A DNA stretch of 64,000 nt. Source: Zerene cesonia. Its lineage: Eukaryota > Arthropoda > Insecta > Lepidoptera > Pieridae. The stretch spans positions 2,955,849 to 3,019,848 of the forward strand of contig NC_052124.1 of NCBI RefSeq assembly GCF_012273895.1, read 5' to 3'. A model generated the notes under the pieces. That model was not told where the DNA came from, did no database searches, and saw nothing but the letters and a program-made list of their open reading frames with translations. The translations under genes were made by a program, and so were the position numbers. Below, piece by piece: positions 24,324-36,792 of this stretch. Each line of letters starts with the position of its first letter. The first letter of the stretch is position 1.

Positions 24324-25570
24324 GTATTAATTGGATTATAAGGACACCAGAAAAAATAAAGAATGTAAAGAATTAATTTCAGTTAATCACAATTTATTAT
24401 GTATGAGGAGGAGTCAGGACCGCAAGATTATATAAATACAAAACAATATCCTCCATTCTTTTAGGACTAAAATGTGTAGGAGTATGGCATACTTTTACAT
24501 AAAATTATTTAAAGAAATCTGCTGTGCAAAATTATGATTATTCTGGTAATAGTTCGTATCTTTTTTATTAGTAATAGTAAAAATGTGAGTGTTGCGTAAC
24601 AATATGACATTTACCGTTTTCCTATTGTTTATATAACACTTGCTTTTACCCGCGGCTTCACACGCCTTAATTCGGAGTAGTTTAATAGATATTACATATA
24701 AACTTTCCTCTTGAACACTCTATCTATTAAATTCGAATCCATCGTCGCTGCGGAGATCCGCCATCGAGAATAATTATTTTGTATATTTCTCATCATAACT
24801 CGGAAACTAACTGTCCGATTTTAATAATTGAAAGAGGTATATAAAGCAACGCAATGAACCTTGATTAAAGAGTCAATTATTTTTATATAGATTAATACCA
24901 TTATACGAATATCATCAACTTAAAATTACACTCCTTTTTAACTAATGAATTTTAACTAAAAACGGTTATTGTAGCTTAACTGTAAAAGTTAGTCATATTA
25001 TGCCCTCGCGAACTAATTTCTAAATAGATAGAAATAGATTTAGCAGCGCTCACCAATAATCAATCATTATAATCATACCTTGGGATACATTTACCCGCGT
25101 TCTTCCCGTTCCCGTGGGAATTTCGGGATTTTTTACACTTATAAACCTTCCTCTTGCATCACTAAAAAAACACGTCAAAATCTGTGCAGCAGTTTTTGAG
25201 CTATTCGGACCCCTCGGTTCTATGATAATGCGTTAACCGCTGTACCAGGGAGGCGGTGGGCTATGTTAGATTCGTTGCATTTTTGACGACCCAGGAATTG
25301 TCGACGCACAAGTGGCTCCTTGAACACGTTTGGAAAAAGTAAATTCTCGACCTACCCGCACCGGCATGCGGTGCAAACTGCCGTTTGTCAATCATATAGT
25401 TGGCTTGATACGTATAGACCATATTAATTATTATATAAATATTTTTTTCAACCTTATAAAATAAAAATAAACAAACGATAGTCAAACGAAAGTTAGTTTA
25501 AAACAAACGAAAGTCAACAAAGTTTTTATTTTATTACTCATAAAATTATAAAGATGAGACATTGAAAAAA
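24324..25570. other. Intergenic, RTE/SINE-like repeat fragments
   Basis: No gene recognised. Two segments (about 24640-24860 and 25080-25225) carry the 'ACCCGCG...TTTCCTCTTGAA/GCATCAC...CAAAATC' wording seen in common lepidopteran non-LTR tails. They are degraded and without coding capacity. Confidence 0.4.
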
Positions 25571-28500
25571 TTACATAGAAGTTATATTGTACGGCGAAGG
25601 CTGGATGTCCTGATTTGAGGACTGAAAGCTGATTATCTTGAACTGCAACTCCACGATTGCGTACGTCATCACAACACTAAACGTCTGCAAAAATTAAAGC
25701 AAATTTAATATCAATTTGCGACTAAAATGCACGGAGCGCCGCGCTTGATCGGATTGAGATCGGCTGTCAAGCGGTGCAATAAAGCGAGTCGCGAGCGTGC
25801 AGTGTGCCTTGTGCAGTGTGCCTCGTGCAGTGTGCCTCGTGCAGTGTGCCGCGTGCAGTGTACAGACACGCGCCGCACGAGGCGCACGCGCACGACTCAC
25901 GGTGAGCAGCAGCGCGCGCGAGTAATGCAGCATGCCGAAGAGCGCGACGGGCGCGGCGTGCGCCAGCAGCTGCTGCGCGCCCACCTCCAGCTCCTCCCAC
26001 AGCAGCTCGCCGCAGCCTGTCCACCGGTACATCACTTTGGCCATTATACACTTTATTTTCGTTTTCTGTGGACATTATTTGAAACATTTATTAGTTGATT
26101 GATTTATATTAATACAATCAATCACTCAAGAAGTCCATTTAAAAACGTCCCTTCTTGTCCGAACAACCACATACCAAAAACGCTACTCACACTCTCTTGC
26201 AAGGATACAGAGATAAAAAAAGATTAACCCAAAATAATTTAAATTTTCTCTCAATTTATACGTATACGTTATTTAAAATCTAAAAAATAGTGGCTCTTAT
26301 TGTCGGAGGCAAAGACTCACTTTGGGTCACTGCGCCACTACACTTAGTTCGTTGTTTAGTCGTTATTTATAATATATAATGTAAAAAATGTAATTTATCC
26401 GTTATATGCATAAACAACATAAATGTTGAGTTGAGTTCACAACATCATAATTATTCCCACAAAATTTAATCTGAAGCTCCATTTTTGAGTTGATTATTTA
26501 AACTGAATGGTTAAAAAATATGACGCATGTTGCTTAATTCCATTCATACAATTAGAAATACTGAATTTACATCGAAACAACGAGCGTGTACATCAATTGT
26601 TACTTTTTCTGTTTTGTTTTGTTGTTCAATTAATTCCTGTTTTGTCATTACGCCACTTTATATTCAGACTATAACTACGTCGTATAAAGCGTCTAGTAAA
26701 GCTCCATTTCACAACATATTGCGAACGTGCGTGCGGTTGTAAATGGAAAAATAGCCCTGCTCTTACTGGACGTTAGACTCGCGGACAAAAATGTCGTTCG
26801 TGATACCTCATTGTCGATTTGATGAAATGATTCATAGAAGAGAATGGGCCTGAGCACCTCCAGCGTGAACCAGAGTGAGTGGCGTGACACGTACCACCAG
26901 TCAACATTCCTATATCCTGTAACATTCAAATGGAGTGTCGCGTCGCTACTTTTTAATGTTTTGTTATAGAATGTTATGGTAATATAGATATAATAAAGCA
27001 AAAACTATGAAAATTTTTCAAAAGTTTTTGTGACGTAACGTTTCAGTTATAATCACTTTGGACTGATTTTTGCGGTAACAATGAGATTTGACATTAACAT
27101 AATATATATATCTATATCTCAGTGACTTCGTAACTTCTTTCTATGTTAATACCATAAACAATTGTGATTTTCCTGCTTACCATGCGCAATAAAATGAATT
27201 GCAATATAAGAGCTCGTATCTATCATGGTAAAGATGTTAAAAATGAATACAATCACACTGAAGAGGCCCGTGTGTTTGTTCATCTGCGTGGTGACGTCAC
27301 AAACGATGAGGAAGCGGCGGTTAACGTCCCGGAGACAGCGCTTGACTTCTTCCTTATAATCGTCCGCTAAAAAGTTATATTTCCGACTATTCTTATTAAT
27401 TTATGTTAAAGTCGAGCACGCATCGGCAACAATTGGGCCAGCTCGCACCGAGGAAGTTACAAACCCTCACAGAAGACCGGTGTGAAATAGTAGCATGCTT
27501 CTGTGTTTGACTCAGTGGGAGAGTCGGGAGCCCGTTTCCTATGCCTCACGCTTCCGGCAGGCACTACCTCTCTGAATGTTTAGAGAGCATGTATCCATCT
27601 GTCTTTTTATATTTTGGGCTTTGTAGTCGACTGCCCTTATTTGAAAGCTACATTTATGCCATAGCCAAAACTACATTTAAGCTATATTTATGCCATAGTT
27701 TATAAAACCAAACTTACCTGGATAAATTAACTGCTCCAAGTCTTCAGTTATTGCTTCTAAAGCCTTGTGAATCTCAAAATAAATAATGGCCACTTGAATC
27801 ATCATCATCATTAGCATTATATACTTCATGACGCCAAAACTTTTCAATAATGTTAGTACAACTAAAAGTAATAATTAGTAAAAATCTAATGATAATTAAC
27901 ATTGGTTACTAGATAGTAGCCGTTCTATTGAATAGTCACTATTATACTAATAAAAAAAAAACGAGCATCGGATACAAATCAGAAAAAGACAGAAAAGAAA
28001 CAAAAATTTTCTTGGGATTCTCTTCGTTAAACTTATAAATAGCTTACATAGGCTAAGCCTAGATGTATAAATTTGTAAATTGCGAAAGAGTTATCTATCC
28101 TTTATTTTTTTTTACTGTGATTTAAAATACGAATCAACCAATGCAGCTCGGTTGTTTAATTTAAGCCCAAGACTGAGGAAACATGATGTTTTTGTACAAA
28201 CTTTTTAATACACTCGCCTCTACCTTTCATTGCACACCTTTGCTCTGCACCAAGCTATTTATAGAAACAGTAACTTAGTAAGTGGTAAGCTTGTGTTACC
28301 GAATACCAATATTTGCATCGTGGCTACACATTAAACACTCACCTTGATTATAATCGAATTCGTCGCTAACATCCCATATTTCCATGCAACAATATCCAGA
28401 AAAGATAATTAGTGATAGAACCGAACGCTTTTTCTCCGTTCGAACATTAAAATTAGTTTTTATCTGGGGAATTATAATGAATATCTAAAAAGATTTATTT

Positions 28501-29293
28501 AAATTAAATGCTTAACATAATATATTGATTGTGGGAAACCACTAGCTACGTTCTATGTTTTAATAATTTTTTTTATAAAATGGCCTACTAAAGGACAATA
28601 TTTTTGTTTGTGCAAGGTGAATCACAATACCAATTTGTTTGCTAAACACGCCACTAGATAACCTTCTGTAGGGCTGTCAGGTATCCGAACATGCTCTGCA
28701 CAAAGCTGCGAGTGCCCAGTGAGCTGGTCACCATGACGACCAGCAGCGTGAACGACATTGGCAGGTGCGTGAACTCCGACTTGATGAGCAGCTTGCCGTG
28801 CGCCCACATTGCCTTTAGATTTATCAGGTCTACGCTTAGGGCGTCCACGGCTGAGAGTTGCAAACCGAAAATTATTTAGATAGTAACTTTTGTTGTTTTG
28901 TTCGTAGATTACCTCATTTTATAAAGAGAACAATGTAAATATATTTAAAAAAAACAATATTAATTATTATAATACAGAATTCTAAATTAAATAAAATATG
29001 GGATTCTCTTGGTGCATAATTATTTGCTGAGTACTGAAAATACTAACTGCCCTGAACCAATTACGGTACGTAAAGTGCCAGAAAGAAGTTCGTCCCAATT
29101 GCATGCTTCAACAAGACGATTGCTTACCGAGTAGGACGATTAGAACACGTCCATAGATGGCAGTGGCTCTGCAGAAGCGGGCTCGGTAGCCGTCTCCGGC
29201 GCGCGCCAGCTTCACCGGCGCCACTCCCACCGCGCGCCCGCAGCGCAGCACCACGCCCAGCGCGCCGCGCACCCGGCATTCCTCCACTGACAT
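25571..29293 (-). CDS. Gustatory receptor Gr-3, complete in eight exons
   Basis: Seven-transmembrane insect gustatory receptor. Minus-strand exons: 29293-29128 (ATG; MSVEECRVRGALGVVLRCG), 28850-28663, 28463-28343, 27861-27718, 27366-27181, 26916-26767, 26016-25901 and 25684-25571. Phases 1,0,1,1,1,1,0 join without a stop and give 394 residues, the normal family length. The last exon reads TFSVVMTYAIVELQFKIISF, containing the TYxxxxxQF-like signature of the seventh helix. The penultimate exon ends GMLHYSRALLLT, the usual lead-in. Exon 2 uses a weak donor (GTTATC); the others are good. N-terminal sequence is very GC-rich (Ala/Arg-rich), as in Gr-1 and Gr-2. Ligand unknown. A near-identical second copy of exons 1-7 lies at 37896-41268. 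Confidence 0.85.
25799..25854 (+). repeat. 14-bp VNTR in Gr-3 intron 7, 4 units
   Basis: The unit GCAGTGTGCCTCGT appears four times with single-base variants. The matching array in the second copy (37752-37849) has seven units. Confidence 0.95.
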
Positions 29294-29949
29294 GTTTTCA
29301 CTGCAACCGAGCTTTGCATAATAACAAACCCGCTTATGTCTGTCAATTTTACATTCGTAGTTTTCTTTTATAACGCCAAAGTAGGACTGCACAATTATGC
29401 ATATACTTTAAGTAAATGCAGTAATTATAGTAAATCATAATTATAGTATTTTACGTTTTTTAAATAAACTTTGCTAGCCATTGAATATTTAAACACGGAT
29501 ACTTTACCTACGTGGTTTTTAAACAAATAACGTAAAAGAAATGCAAATCTACTAAAAACTATACAGGCGATCCAATTTTTTTAAGTTCATAACAATCGAT
29601 CCGCTCACACATAAGATCGGAGTTATTAGAATCACTGCGACTGGATGTCTGCCGATACGATATTAAAATAATGCTTTACATGTTGGTGTGACCACTGCGA
29701 TTAGATGTAAGATTCGATATCGTACTCAAACATCGTTACAATGTAGCTAACGATGTTTTATGTTAAAACGACTTTATGAAGTAATTTACGACGAGTTTTA
29801 TATTGTCAGTTTAATTACAGCTTTTTAACATAGTATAACAAGAAGTAGAGCTTTGTTGAAGCACTATACGCGATACTCCATTAGATTTTAGATTATCACG
29901 AAAAACATTGCACTCATTAAAAGGATTCCAATCCTAGTATCATATATAC

Positions 29950-30720
29950 AGTACCATATATATTAACCTGTGTATCTATATCTACGTGCTGATTGAAAGC
30001 TATCACTGTCTCTCAGGAGTTGGCAAAAGTGAACCCACTTGTCAAATCTTTGATTTTTGGTAAACAAATCACATGGTGCTAGGTCGGGGTTGTGTATAGG
30101 ATGGAACTAAAAATTACTTTGTTTTGTTGGTTGTGTTTGAGGAAGCGTTTTCATGATTTAGGAAAACGCGGCTTTTTGGTCGTATTTGGCTAACTTTTTG
30201 TAACACCCTGGGTAAACAAATGGTCGAATACTCTCAATACACTCCAACGTTTCTCGACTGCCTCACTTTTATAACAAAAGTTTTGTTGGCCCGTTCTCAT
30301 TTTCCCGTTCACAAAATTTCTGTTATTTGGTTTCAAAACAATAAAGCCACGTTACGTCCCCTGTGACAATGTCATAAACAGCATGAGTCCGTGGTTGCAT
30401 ATGTGTATTTTCTGAACTTGGTTCATATCAATCCCCAATAGTTCTCCAATTGTCTCATAGGTAATCCGCGGGTTTTTTTCAATTAGCCGCTTATCAGTAG
30501 TCACTTATCATTATTTTCGTTGACAGTAGTTGAAAGCCGCCCTTCATGTAAAGAAAGCCGACCTCTCTCAAATTCAACAAACTATCTCTTCACGGTGCTC
30601 AGACAAGGTGCTTCTCTCCCAAAAATCAGTTTGAAGATGAACTGCACAGTCTTGCAGGAAGAGAGAACTTTTAAATCATAAAAATGACCGGTCTAAAATC
30701 TTTTATTTTTATTACCATGA
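29950..30720 (-). mobile_element. Degenerate mariner transposase relic (copy A)
   Basis: Minus-strand reading in shifting frames gives mariner landmarks in order: a FVEFERGRLSLHEGRLST-like DNA-binding stretch, RRLIEKNP and TYETIGELLGIDMNQVQKI, then AVYDIVTGD (first catalytic Asp region), and near 30060 NPDLAPCDLF (the mariner PDLAP signature). Many stops and frameshifts make it dead. No terminal inverted repeats were identified. Copy A lacks about 60 bases at its 5' end compared with copy B. Confidence 0.75.
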
Positions 30721-31589
30721 AGGTTGCAACGTTTTAAAAAACATATTAACATTCGAAATTCAAATAATTAGTTCCGTTTATCCAGAAGCTGAAAACTTAT
30801 AGTGTGTCCCATGTACTGGTCCTTATTAAGTGTTAGCAATTTGTAAGTTTGTGTCGTTGTGGGGAAAATCTCTGGATGTAATAAACCTATTTTAAAATTA
30901 TACTATTTATTTATTATTTATTGCACAATAAACAAATGAAGGAAGATATACAGATTATCAAACTAAAGAAAATTATTTTACTAACTGAACCGATTATAAA
31001 ACGCATATAAAATGTCGTACTATTATAGTTTTCTCATTTAACAAATTTTCACTTTTTCTTACTGAAAATTTAAGAAAAAGCCGAAACTAGACCTCATTAT
31101 TTGTACCTTGGTATTAGTCATTAGCGAAATAAATTATTTTATATCTGAGGTTGTTATCGTAGCTATTGATTACTTTTTGTATTATTCGTATTGATTGGTT
31201 TTTTCAGGATTTCATATCAAAAGAAGAAAATGTGTGTCGCGTGAGTTTAATAGTGTGTCCGAGGCGGATCAGTTAGTCTTTGAATATTAACAAACAAGTT
31301 TGAATTTAACTTATTGTAACTCTTTCACGCAAAAACAGCTGAGTGGAAGGTACGGAGATTAAGTTAGGTACATATTATGCATTTAGTAATTTATTAGGAT
31401 AGACATTGTTTTTGCAGTACTCAAATTATAGTCAAAATATAAGCGTATCTTTCTTGATGCATTAATATTACAACAGTACAAGACAATAAAAATTTAGAGA
31501 TTTATAACGGATTTTAAACGCGATTAATATACTTTACAAGTAGAAGATAGTTCTACACAAAGCAGCAGTTAATGTCCACTGGAGGTACT

Positions 31590-32340
31590 TTACAAAATAA
31601 TTATTTAAATTTGTTTCAAAATACAAAAATCAGTACCTTTATAGTGTTTTTTATGATCTACGCTGTGGACATAACAGAGTGTATAAAATTCTCAAATTAC
31701 CATCTTATGCTGATGATTTGCAGGTTTAGGTATATACCAATGAGTCGTGACAACGCCTCGGAACGTTTAAGTGGGCTGTCGCAGGATTTGGATCTCATTT
31801 CTGCTTGGGCTTCAAAAAAACTCATTGGTATTAAACCGTAATATATTGAAATATCATTGGATCGAGGCGGCAAGTTGGGGCAATCAAAGATTTACGTATC
31901 TCCATATGCGTTGACAAATTTCCGATCGCTGAGGTGGATGAGGAAAAAAATCTAGGACTAATGTTTGATAACCGACTTCATTTCGAGAGCCATGTGCTGA
32001 ATACTGTACGTAACTGCTTTTATCCTTCTATTTTTTTTTTATAAATTGCGTCCTTTCATCACGACTGATCTTCGACTGCTTTTATGATAATAAATTGTGT
32101 TTTCTAAACTCAATTACTGCATAAATATTTATGGCCCCTGCCTACTTCAGCATTCTTAACATCTTATTCAAAAATTACAGAACGCATGTATCAGATACTG
32201 TTTTAAATGTCCCACCAAGATCTCACATTAATCCCTTCCTTAACTCATCTAAATTCTTAATATGAAAAGTAGACAAAAATTTGCTTGCTTGTATCTTGCT
32301 TGTTTCCTATTTGATCTCCTAAAGACGAAACAGCCCGCTT
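31590..32340 (+). mobile_element. CR1/Jockey-type LINE reverse transcriptase relic (copy A)
   Basis: A broken plus-strand reading gives SRDNASERLSGLSQDLDLIS and AWASKN, then EKNLGLMFDNRLHFESHV. These are typical of the RT region just after the YADD box and of the thumb in CR1-like elements. The catalytic box itself is degraded, and frame is lost at an A-run (31815-31822) and later stops. Downstream text down to about 32340 reads as the LINE C-terminal tail with several stops. Confidence 0.7.
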
Positions 32341-32369
32341 ACCTGTTTGATAAGTTGATTTTTATTTTA

Positions 32370-32745
32370 TTTTTTTTTATTCGTGATAGGGAAGCGCTTG
32401 ATCACGATCTCGCCAGATGATAAGCTGCGATGTGGTTTAAGATGAAGCGCGCTTCCCTAGAAGGTACCTGTTCACTCTTCTCTTGACGACCTCCAGATTG
32501 TACTCGTCGGGGAACACAGACTCAGGAAGCATGCTTGCGGTAAGAATGTGGAATCAAACCGCTTCGTCCGGGTACTTGGAACATCCACTATATGTCTGAG
32601 TCTGTGCGCTTCGACGACCGATAGAAGAATGGGGATAGAAGAATGGGGCGGAATCAAGCTGTGTAATTCAGCTGATGGCACAATCCGCAAGGATACCACC
32701 ACGAAGGAACCACATCCCCCCACCTATACAACAACTTCGTAGTAA
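32370..32745 (-). mobile_element. Antisense LINE C-terminus fragment (copy A)
   Basis: On the minus strand the readings RTKRFDSTFLPQA, then in a second frame DEYNLEVVKRRVNRYLLG, are a common end of lepidopteran non-LTR element ORF2. A frameshift separates the two. It lies tail to tail with the preceding LINE relic. Confidence 0.55.
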
Positions 32746-33560
32746 TTTTTTTTAAAGTCGCTTACCGATCCCACCTTCTTAATATTCAAAAATCTATTTC
32801 ATAATTTAATTCTTTCCTCATTGTATGCAGTTTTGACTCTGTCGTAGACGCCTAAGTTTTGAGCCACCTACCTTGCACTTTAGTAGTTCTTAAAGCTATT
32901 ATTTATTATTATCATGTGTATCTCTCCATAATACTCGGGTACCTCCAGAAGGAAAGCACCCGGTCTTTTGGAAGGCTTACATGGGGACACAGATCCAACA
33001 CGCAGAGGCCCTTTAGAGAATTTAATGTGCTGTGGGACACAACCCTGGGCAGTCCGCGGCCGAGGTAGGACTATTGCAAAAAAATTGAACGTCACAAAAC
33101 TAGGCTATGGAAGGGGGGTGTTCGATGGATTGGTAGGTCGGGTCTATGGGAAACTATGGGCGTCTGCCTTTACAACTTCGAAAATATAAAAATAGTGGCA
33201 GACGGTGACTTGCCAGTTCGGTCGATGAGCTCCCAACACACCAACACTAGCATCATCATCGCGGGCCCGCAGGCCCGGATTCGTTTTCCCCGCTATTACG
33301 CCATTAGACACTACCACCCCCGAGGATATAGCTCTTGCATCACCATTCTGGACGGCCAATTAAGGCAAGCCAGAGGAGTTCACTCCGAACTGCCACCGAG
33401 ACAGTCCGGAGGTGAGGATGCGGGCCTCCCCCGGGAAAACTAAGGACCACGGGGGTGCTACTCTCCGTCACCTTGCCACAAGGTGCCCTGCGGGTTTATT
33501 ATTATTGTTATTTATTTCATCTATTTTTATACTATTCTTTATTCCATGTATTCAATATTA
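32746..33560. other. Repeat-derived sequence of unknown family (copy A)
   Basis: Several short overlapping open frames at 32859-33443 have no recognisable domain. The region sits between transposon fragments, has no splice context, and is probably transposon-derived. The same sequence is in copy B at about 44806-45620. Confidence 0.4.
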
Positions 33561-33564
33561 TTTT

Positions 33565-33895
33565 TGTCTCACTCACATGTCATCATCATCATCATCAGCC
33601 CATATATGTTCCCATTGCTGGGACACTGGTCTCCTATGAGGGTTCAGGACATAGTCCACCACGCTGGCCAAGTGCGGGTTGGTAGATGTCACATGTCGTC
33701 GAACTTTTGATTCTTGGACATCCCGGTTTTCTCACCATGTTTTCCTTCACCGTTTTTAGCAGTGGTGATGTTATCCACATGCGCAGATAAATTGAAAAAT
33801 CAATTTATTTCCTGCTCGCTCGCTCGGTCTCGAACCCCGACTTATCGATTTTTAAAGTAAGGGCTTCTCACCACTGAGCCACCATTGCTTTTAAC
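33565..33895 (-). mobile_element. tRNA-derived SINE (copy A)
   Basis: On the minus strand an A box TGGCTCAGTGGTGAG (33881-33867) and a B box GGTTCGAGACC (33836-33826) form the RNA polymerase III promoter. The body continues with GCGCATGTGGATAACATCAC and ends in a (TGA)n-like tail at about 33573-33600. The body also occurs at 53470-53720 on the plus strand. This is one of the most common SINE types in moth genomes. Confidence 0.8.
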
Positions 33896-34334
33896 TCAAT
33901 TGTAATGGTATTCATTTAATTATGTTAGTATCTTATTCTTCGACCCTCAAGTGGTGTTGGCAGAATATCAGCGTCAGGGTCCCCATTAACTCTACTTGAC
34001 AGTAGAATACAGTGCATTTTGTCTCGTCCTGTTTTTTCCTCTGTCTGTTATTTTTTCTTTGTTCAATTGTTTTTAATTTGTAATTGTTGTGTATTTAACG
34101 TGTTATTTTAATAAACGTTTAATCTATTTATCTAAAATACATATTACATGACATTGACTTTTTTTCTCTTATGGCAAAGAGTGACAACATAGACAAAGCT
34201 TTTTGCCAGTGGCAATTTCACAGCGGTAGTCAAATGTCATGTCTCGGTCTCAACTCTCAAATTTTTATTTTTAGTTTCGATTGACTGTTGACGTTTATTT
34301 ACATTGATTTATTACAGCGCTACAAAATACGAAA

Positions 34335-35051
34335 ATGTCGGTTCTACCTTTAGGAATAAAAACACAAACACAGAAACTTCAAAGCCTCTACAAAAGAACA
34401 CTGCGCAATTTAGAAGCCTATTATGATAGAAGGTAAGAATTGAATCAAAACTCTTCCCTGCACTTCGCCAGATTAATTACGTAATTTTATATCTTATTTT
34501 TCTACCATTTCCAGTTCTAATCTATGAAAACAACGCGGTACTTATTATCTTCCAATGCAAGATTTCTTTCATTTGAATTTTAAAGTTTAAAATGTAATGT
34601 AAGGTAATTGAAAGGAACATTTTGTAGTCACAGATAACCTCATTGTAGTTTATTCTCGCATTTATTGTACATGTACCCACAAATTTGTGTCAAATTTAAA
34701 GTATCTTACTCAATATCTTAATTATGGGCTAGTCTTATGTGATCTTTACAGTTACAGTATAACATTGATTTGTATTAATACTAATTATAAATAGTTTAAA
34801 TTCACCGTTTGTTCATTTACAATTTGATTATGATATGTGTAGTATTCATTTCTGTTGTCATTTTTTATGCTGTTAAAATGATGCAATATGAAAGTTGTCA
34901 AATTTCAGGCATGTGTACCGTTTCCAAGCAGTGCTGTGTCGCGAGAGGTTTGACCAGATCTTGGCACTGAAGGACCAGCGGGAGTTCAACCGACGCCTGC
35001 AAGAGGAGGAAGATGCTCTCTTTGCAATCATACATCCCATCCCTAAGAAGT
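34335..35051 (+). pseudogene. NDUFB9 exons 1-2, duplicate without exon 3 (copy A)
   Basis: Exon 1 34335-34432 (MSVLPLGIKTQTQKLQSLYK...) and exon 2 34909-35051 (HVYRFQAVLCRERFDQILAL...) are identical in coding sequence to the exons at 46395 and 46969. The sequence then runs into a 100-N gap and a P450 locus, and no third exon follows before the next copy begins. It is therefore an assembly duplicate (other haplotype) or a truncated tandem copy rather than a second working gene. Confidence 0.85.
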
Positions 35052-35426
35052 GTAAGTTGTGGATTATATAGAATACACTTTAAAAACAATGTTATGTATA
35101 GAAGTAGTTAATATTTAATATTTAATAGAAAAGCCTGTTTGCATAATGTTGCTTTTTTCTGATTTTAATTCAATTTCTTGGATAACTTGTCAGTTCTATG
35201 TACAAACAAAAAGTAGCCGATTCTCAGACCTACCCAATATGCTTACCAAATTTCAGAGGAATCGGTCAAGCTGTTTTGGAGGAGTAAAGAGACTAACATT
35301 GTGACACGAGAATTTTATATATAAGANNNNNNNNNNNNNNNNNNNNNNNNNNNNNNNNNNNNNNNNNNNNNNNNNNNNNNNNNNNNNNNNNNNNNNNNNN
35401 NNNNNNNNNNNNNNNNNNNNNNNNNN

Positions 35427-35545
35427 GTCCAGCTGTCTACGTACGAAATTTTATTGCAATCGGTTCAGTAATTTTTGCGTGAAGGAGCAACAAACTTACA
35501 CACATCCTTACAAACTTTCGCATTTATAATATTAGTAGGATTACT
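35427..35545 (+). mobile_element. SINE/RTE-type 3' end
   Basis: The sequence GTCCAGCTGTCTACGTACGA..GCAATCGGTTCAGTAATTTT..CGCATTTATAATATTAGTAG is the 3' part of a very common lepidopteran repeat. The 5' part of the same family is seen at 48526-48690. It starts directly at the end of a 100-N gap. Confidence 0.75.
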
Positions 35546-36738
35546 ATAGTTTGAAGTATATTTATAGTTATAGTTCTATTTAAACAGTTCGGAAGTTAGC
35601 TGCGAGCGCACGTGCGCGCAGGTCAAGTTGCCATTCCGCTGATGCCAAAAATTGTTTTCTGCGCATCGGTACTTGTCCTTATTAATCTGTGGCTTCGGAA
35701 CGTATCATCTTACGAGTCGCGATTAAGTTTGAATGGAACTGTAATAAGCTAAAATGCTTTGGAATTACACTTACATATGGAGCGTGAAAGCGATAGGTCG
35801 TGCCCCGTGATACCTCCGCGTTTTCAGTCTACACATAATTTATATTATGACTTACTAATCGAACAAAAAGGCCCAAAATATATCGTTTCATAATATAGAT
35901 ACTTAAATAAACTCAGTCCCAAAGCAACAGAACGTATTTTCGATTCGTTGAAGCTAAATCTTCAACAATATCTCTAAACTCGTCACCGACTCACCGGTCT
36001 CAATTAAAGTTGTCACCCGTTCTGTACAAGATACAAGAGTGTTATATATTATATATTATTGTACTATATACTATACTTTATAAGAAAAATAATTATATTT
36101 TATACATGCTTATGTGCAAATAGTTTATTTTGAACTATTTTTTTATTGAGGAATTATTTTTGTAACTGTTATGTCTTCCACTCTTTTTGTTATGCGTTTT
36201 TCAGTAATTTATTGTCTTGTCTTGGGCAGTTCTTTCTCGCATCTCAAACTGGTTTTGTACCAAATTTCATGTTAATCGATTCAGTGGTATAGGCGTGGAG
36301 GAGAGAAAGACAGACATTTTGTAATATTAGTAGGGATAAAGTAAAAGGGTACTTTTAATGCGCTGTATTTTTTCATACTGTTAAATGTGTTAATTTTAGC
36401 AAAGTGCTTTATGTAGAAAACAAGGTGACAAACCTAGTCTCGATGTTTTGCTCAATATTCTTCAATATGTTAAGATTGTATATTTACATTGAGTATCGCG
36501 TTAACTTCAAGTTTGTCCCGCGATCGCCATTTTGAAAAGGGGTTAGCAAATATTGGGGCATTACTTATTTCTAACAATTTTTTCATAAGTTTTTATATTA
36601 TAAATGTACATCATATTATAATACACACATTGAAATGTTTGTTTTTGTGAGTGAATGTTATCTATAATGACTTGAAAAAATGAACGAACGTAATACAAAA
36701 TTGTACTTCCCATCGCTCAATTAGGTATTAAGTAGTCC
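35546..36738. other. Upstream region of the P450 gene, repeat fragments
   Basis: No coding sequence. At about 36235-36345 a 'GTACCAAATTTCATGTTAATCGATTCAGTGGT...ATTAGTAGGGAT' tail is another SINE/LINE end. 36502-36540 shares a motif with 23215-23275. Confidence 0.45.
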
Positions 36739-36774
36739 TATATAAACAGATAGTACAGCTATTTCGCAATCAGT
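36739..36774 (+). promoter_or_regulatory. P450 core promoter: TATA box and Inr
   Basis: TATATAAA at 36739-36746 is followed at the expected spacing by TCAGT at 36770-36774, the arthropod initiator (A at 36772, 33 bases from the first T of the TATA). The start codon is at 36793, leaving a 5' UTR of about 20 bases. This is typical of inducible detoxification genes. Confidence 0.7.
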
Positions 36775-36792
36775 TGTGAGCTGCCTTCGATA

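Larger units (their letters stand above)
25732..35326. repeat. Duplicated block, copy A (partner at 37685-47773)
   Basis: This segment and 37685-47773 align base for base over nearly their full length, apart from scattered SNPs, the VNTR difference, a 23-base deletion, insertions of about 21 and 60 bases, and one transposon insertion in the partner. Both contain Gr-3 exons 7 to 1, mariner, LINE and SINE relics and NDUFB9 exons 1-2. Copy A alone is joined to Gr-3 exon 8. Copy B alone is joined to NDUFB9 exon 3. Confidence 0.97.

Noticed and set aside
25901..26065. Alternative start of Gr-3 exon 7 at 26065
   Set aside because: It would keep phase only with an early exon 6 end (GAG then GTATCA) and lose the EVSRTTFL stretch. 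The GTCCA/GTAAGA donor with the acceptor before 26016 preserves family sequence and phase.
25711..26098. Cys/His-rich repetitive frames at the VNTR (also 37487-38082)
   Set aside because: The pattern comes from the 14-bp tandem repeat, not from a zinc-finger or metallothionein-like protein.
27291..27298. A second perfect CRE (TGACGTCA)
   Set aside because: It lies inside coding exon 5 of Gr-3 and encodes conserved residues; position gives no support for a regulatory role.
33156..33443. Open frame of 95 codons (also at 45216-45503)
   Set aside because: No domain, no splice context, present in both copies of the duplicated block between transposon fragments; most likely repeat-derived.
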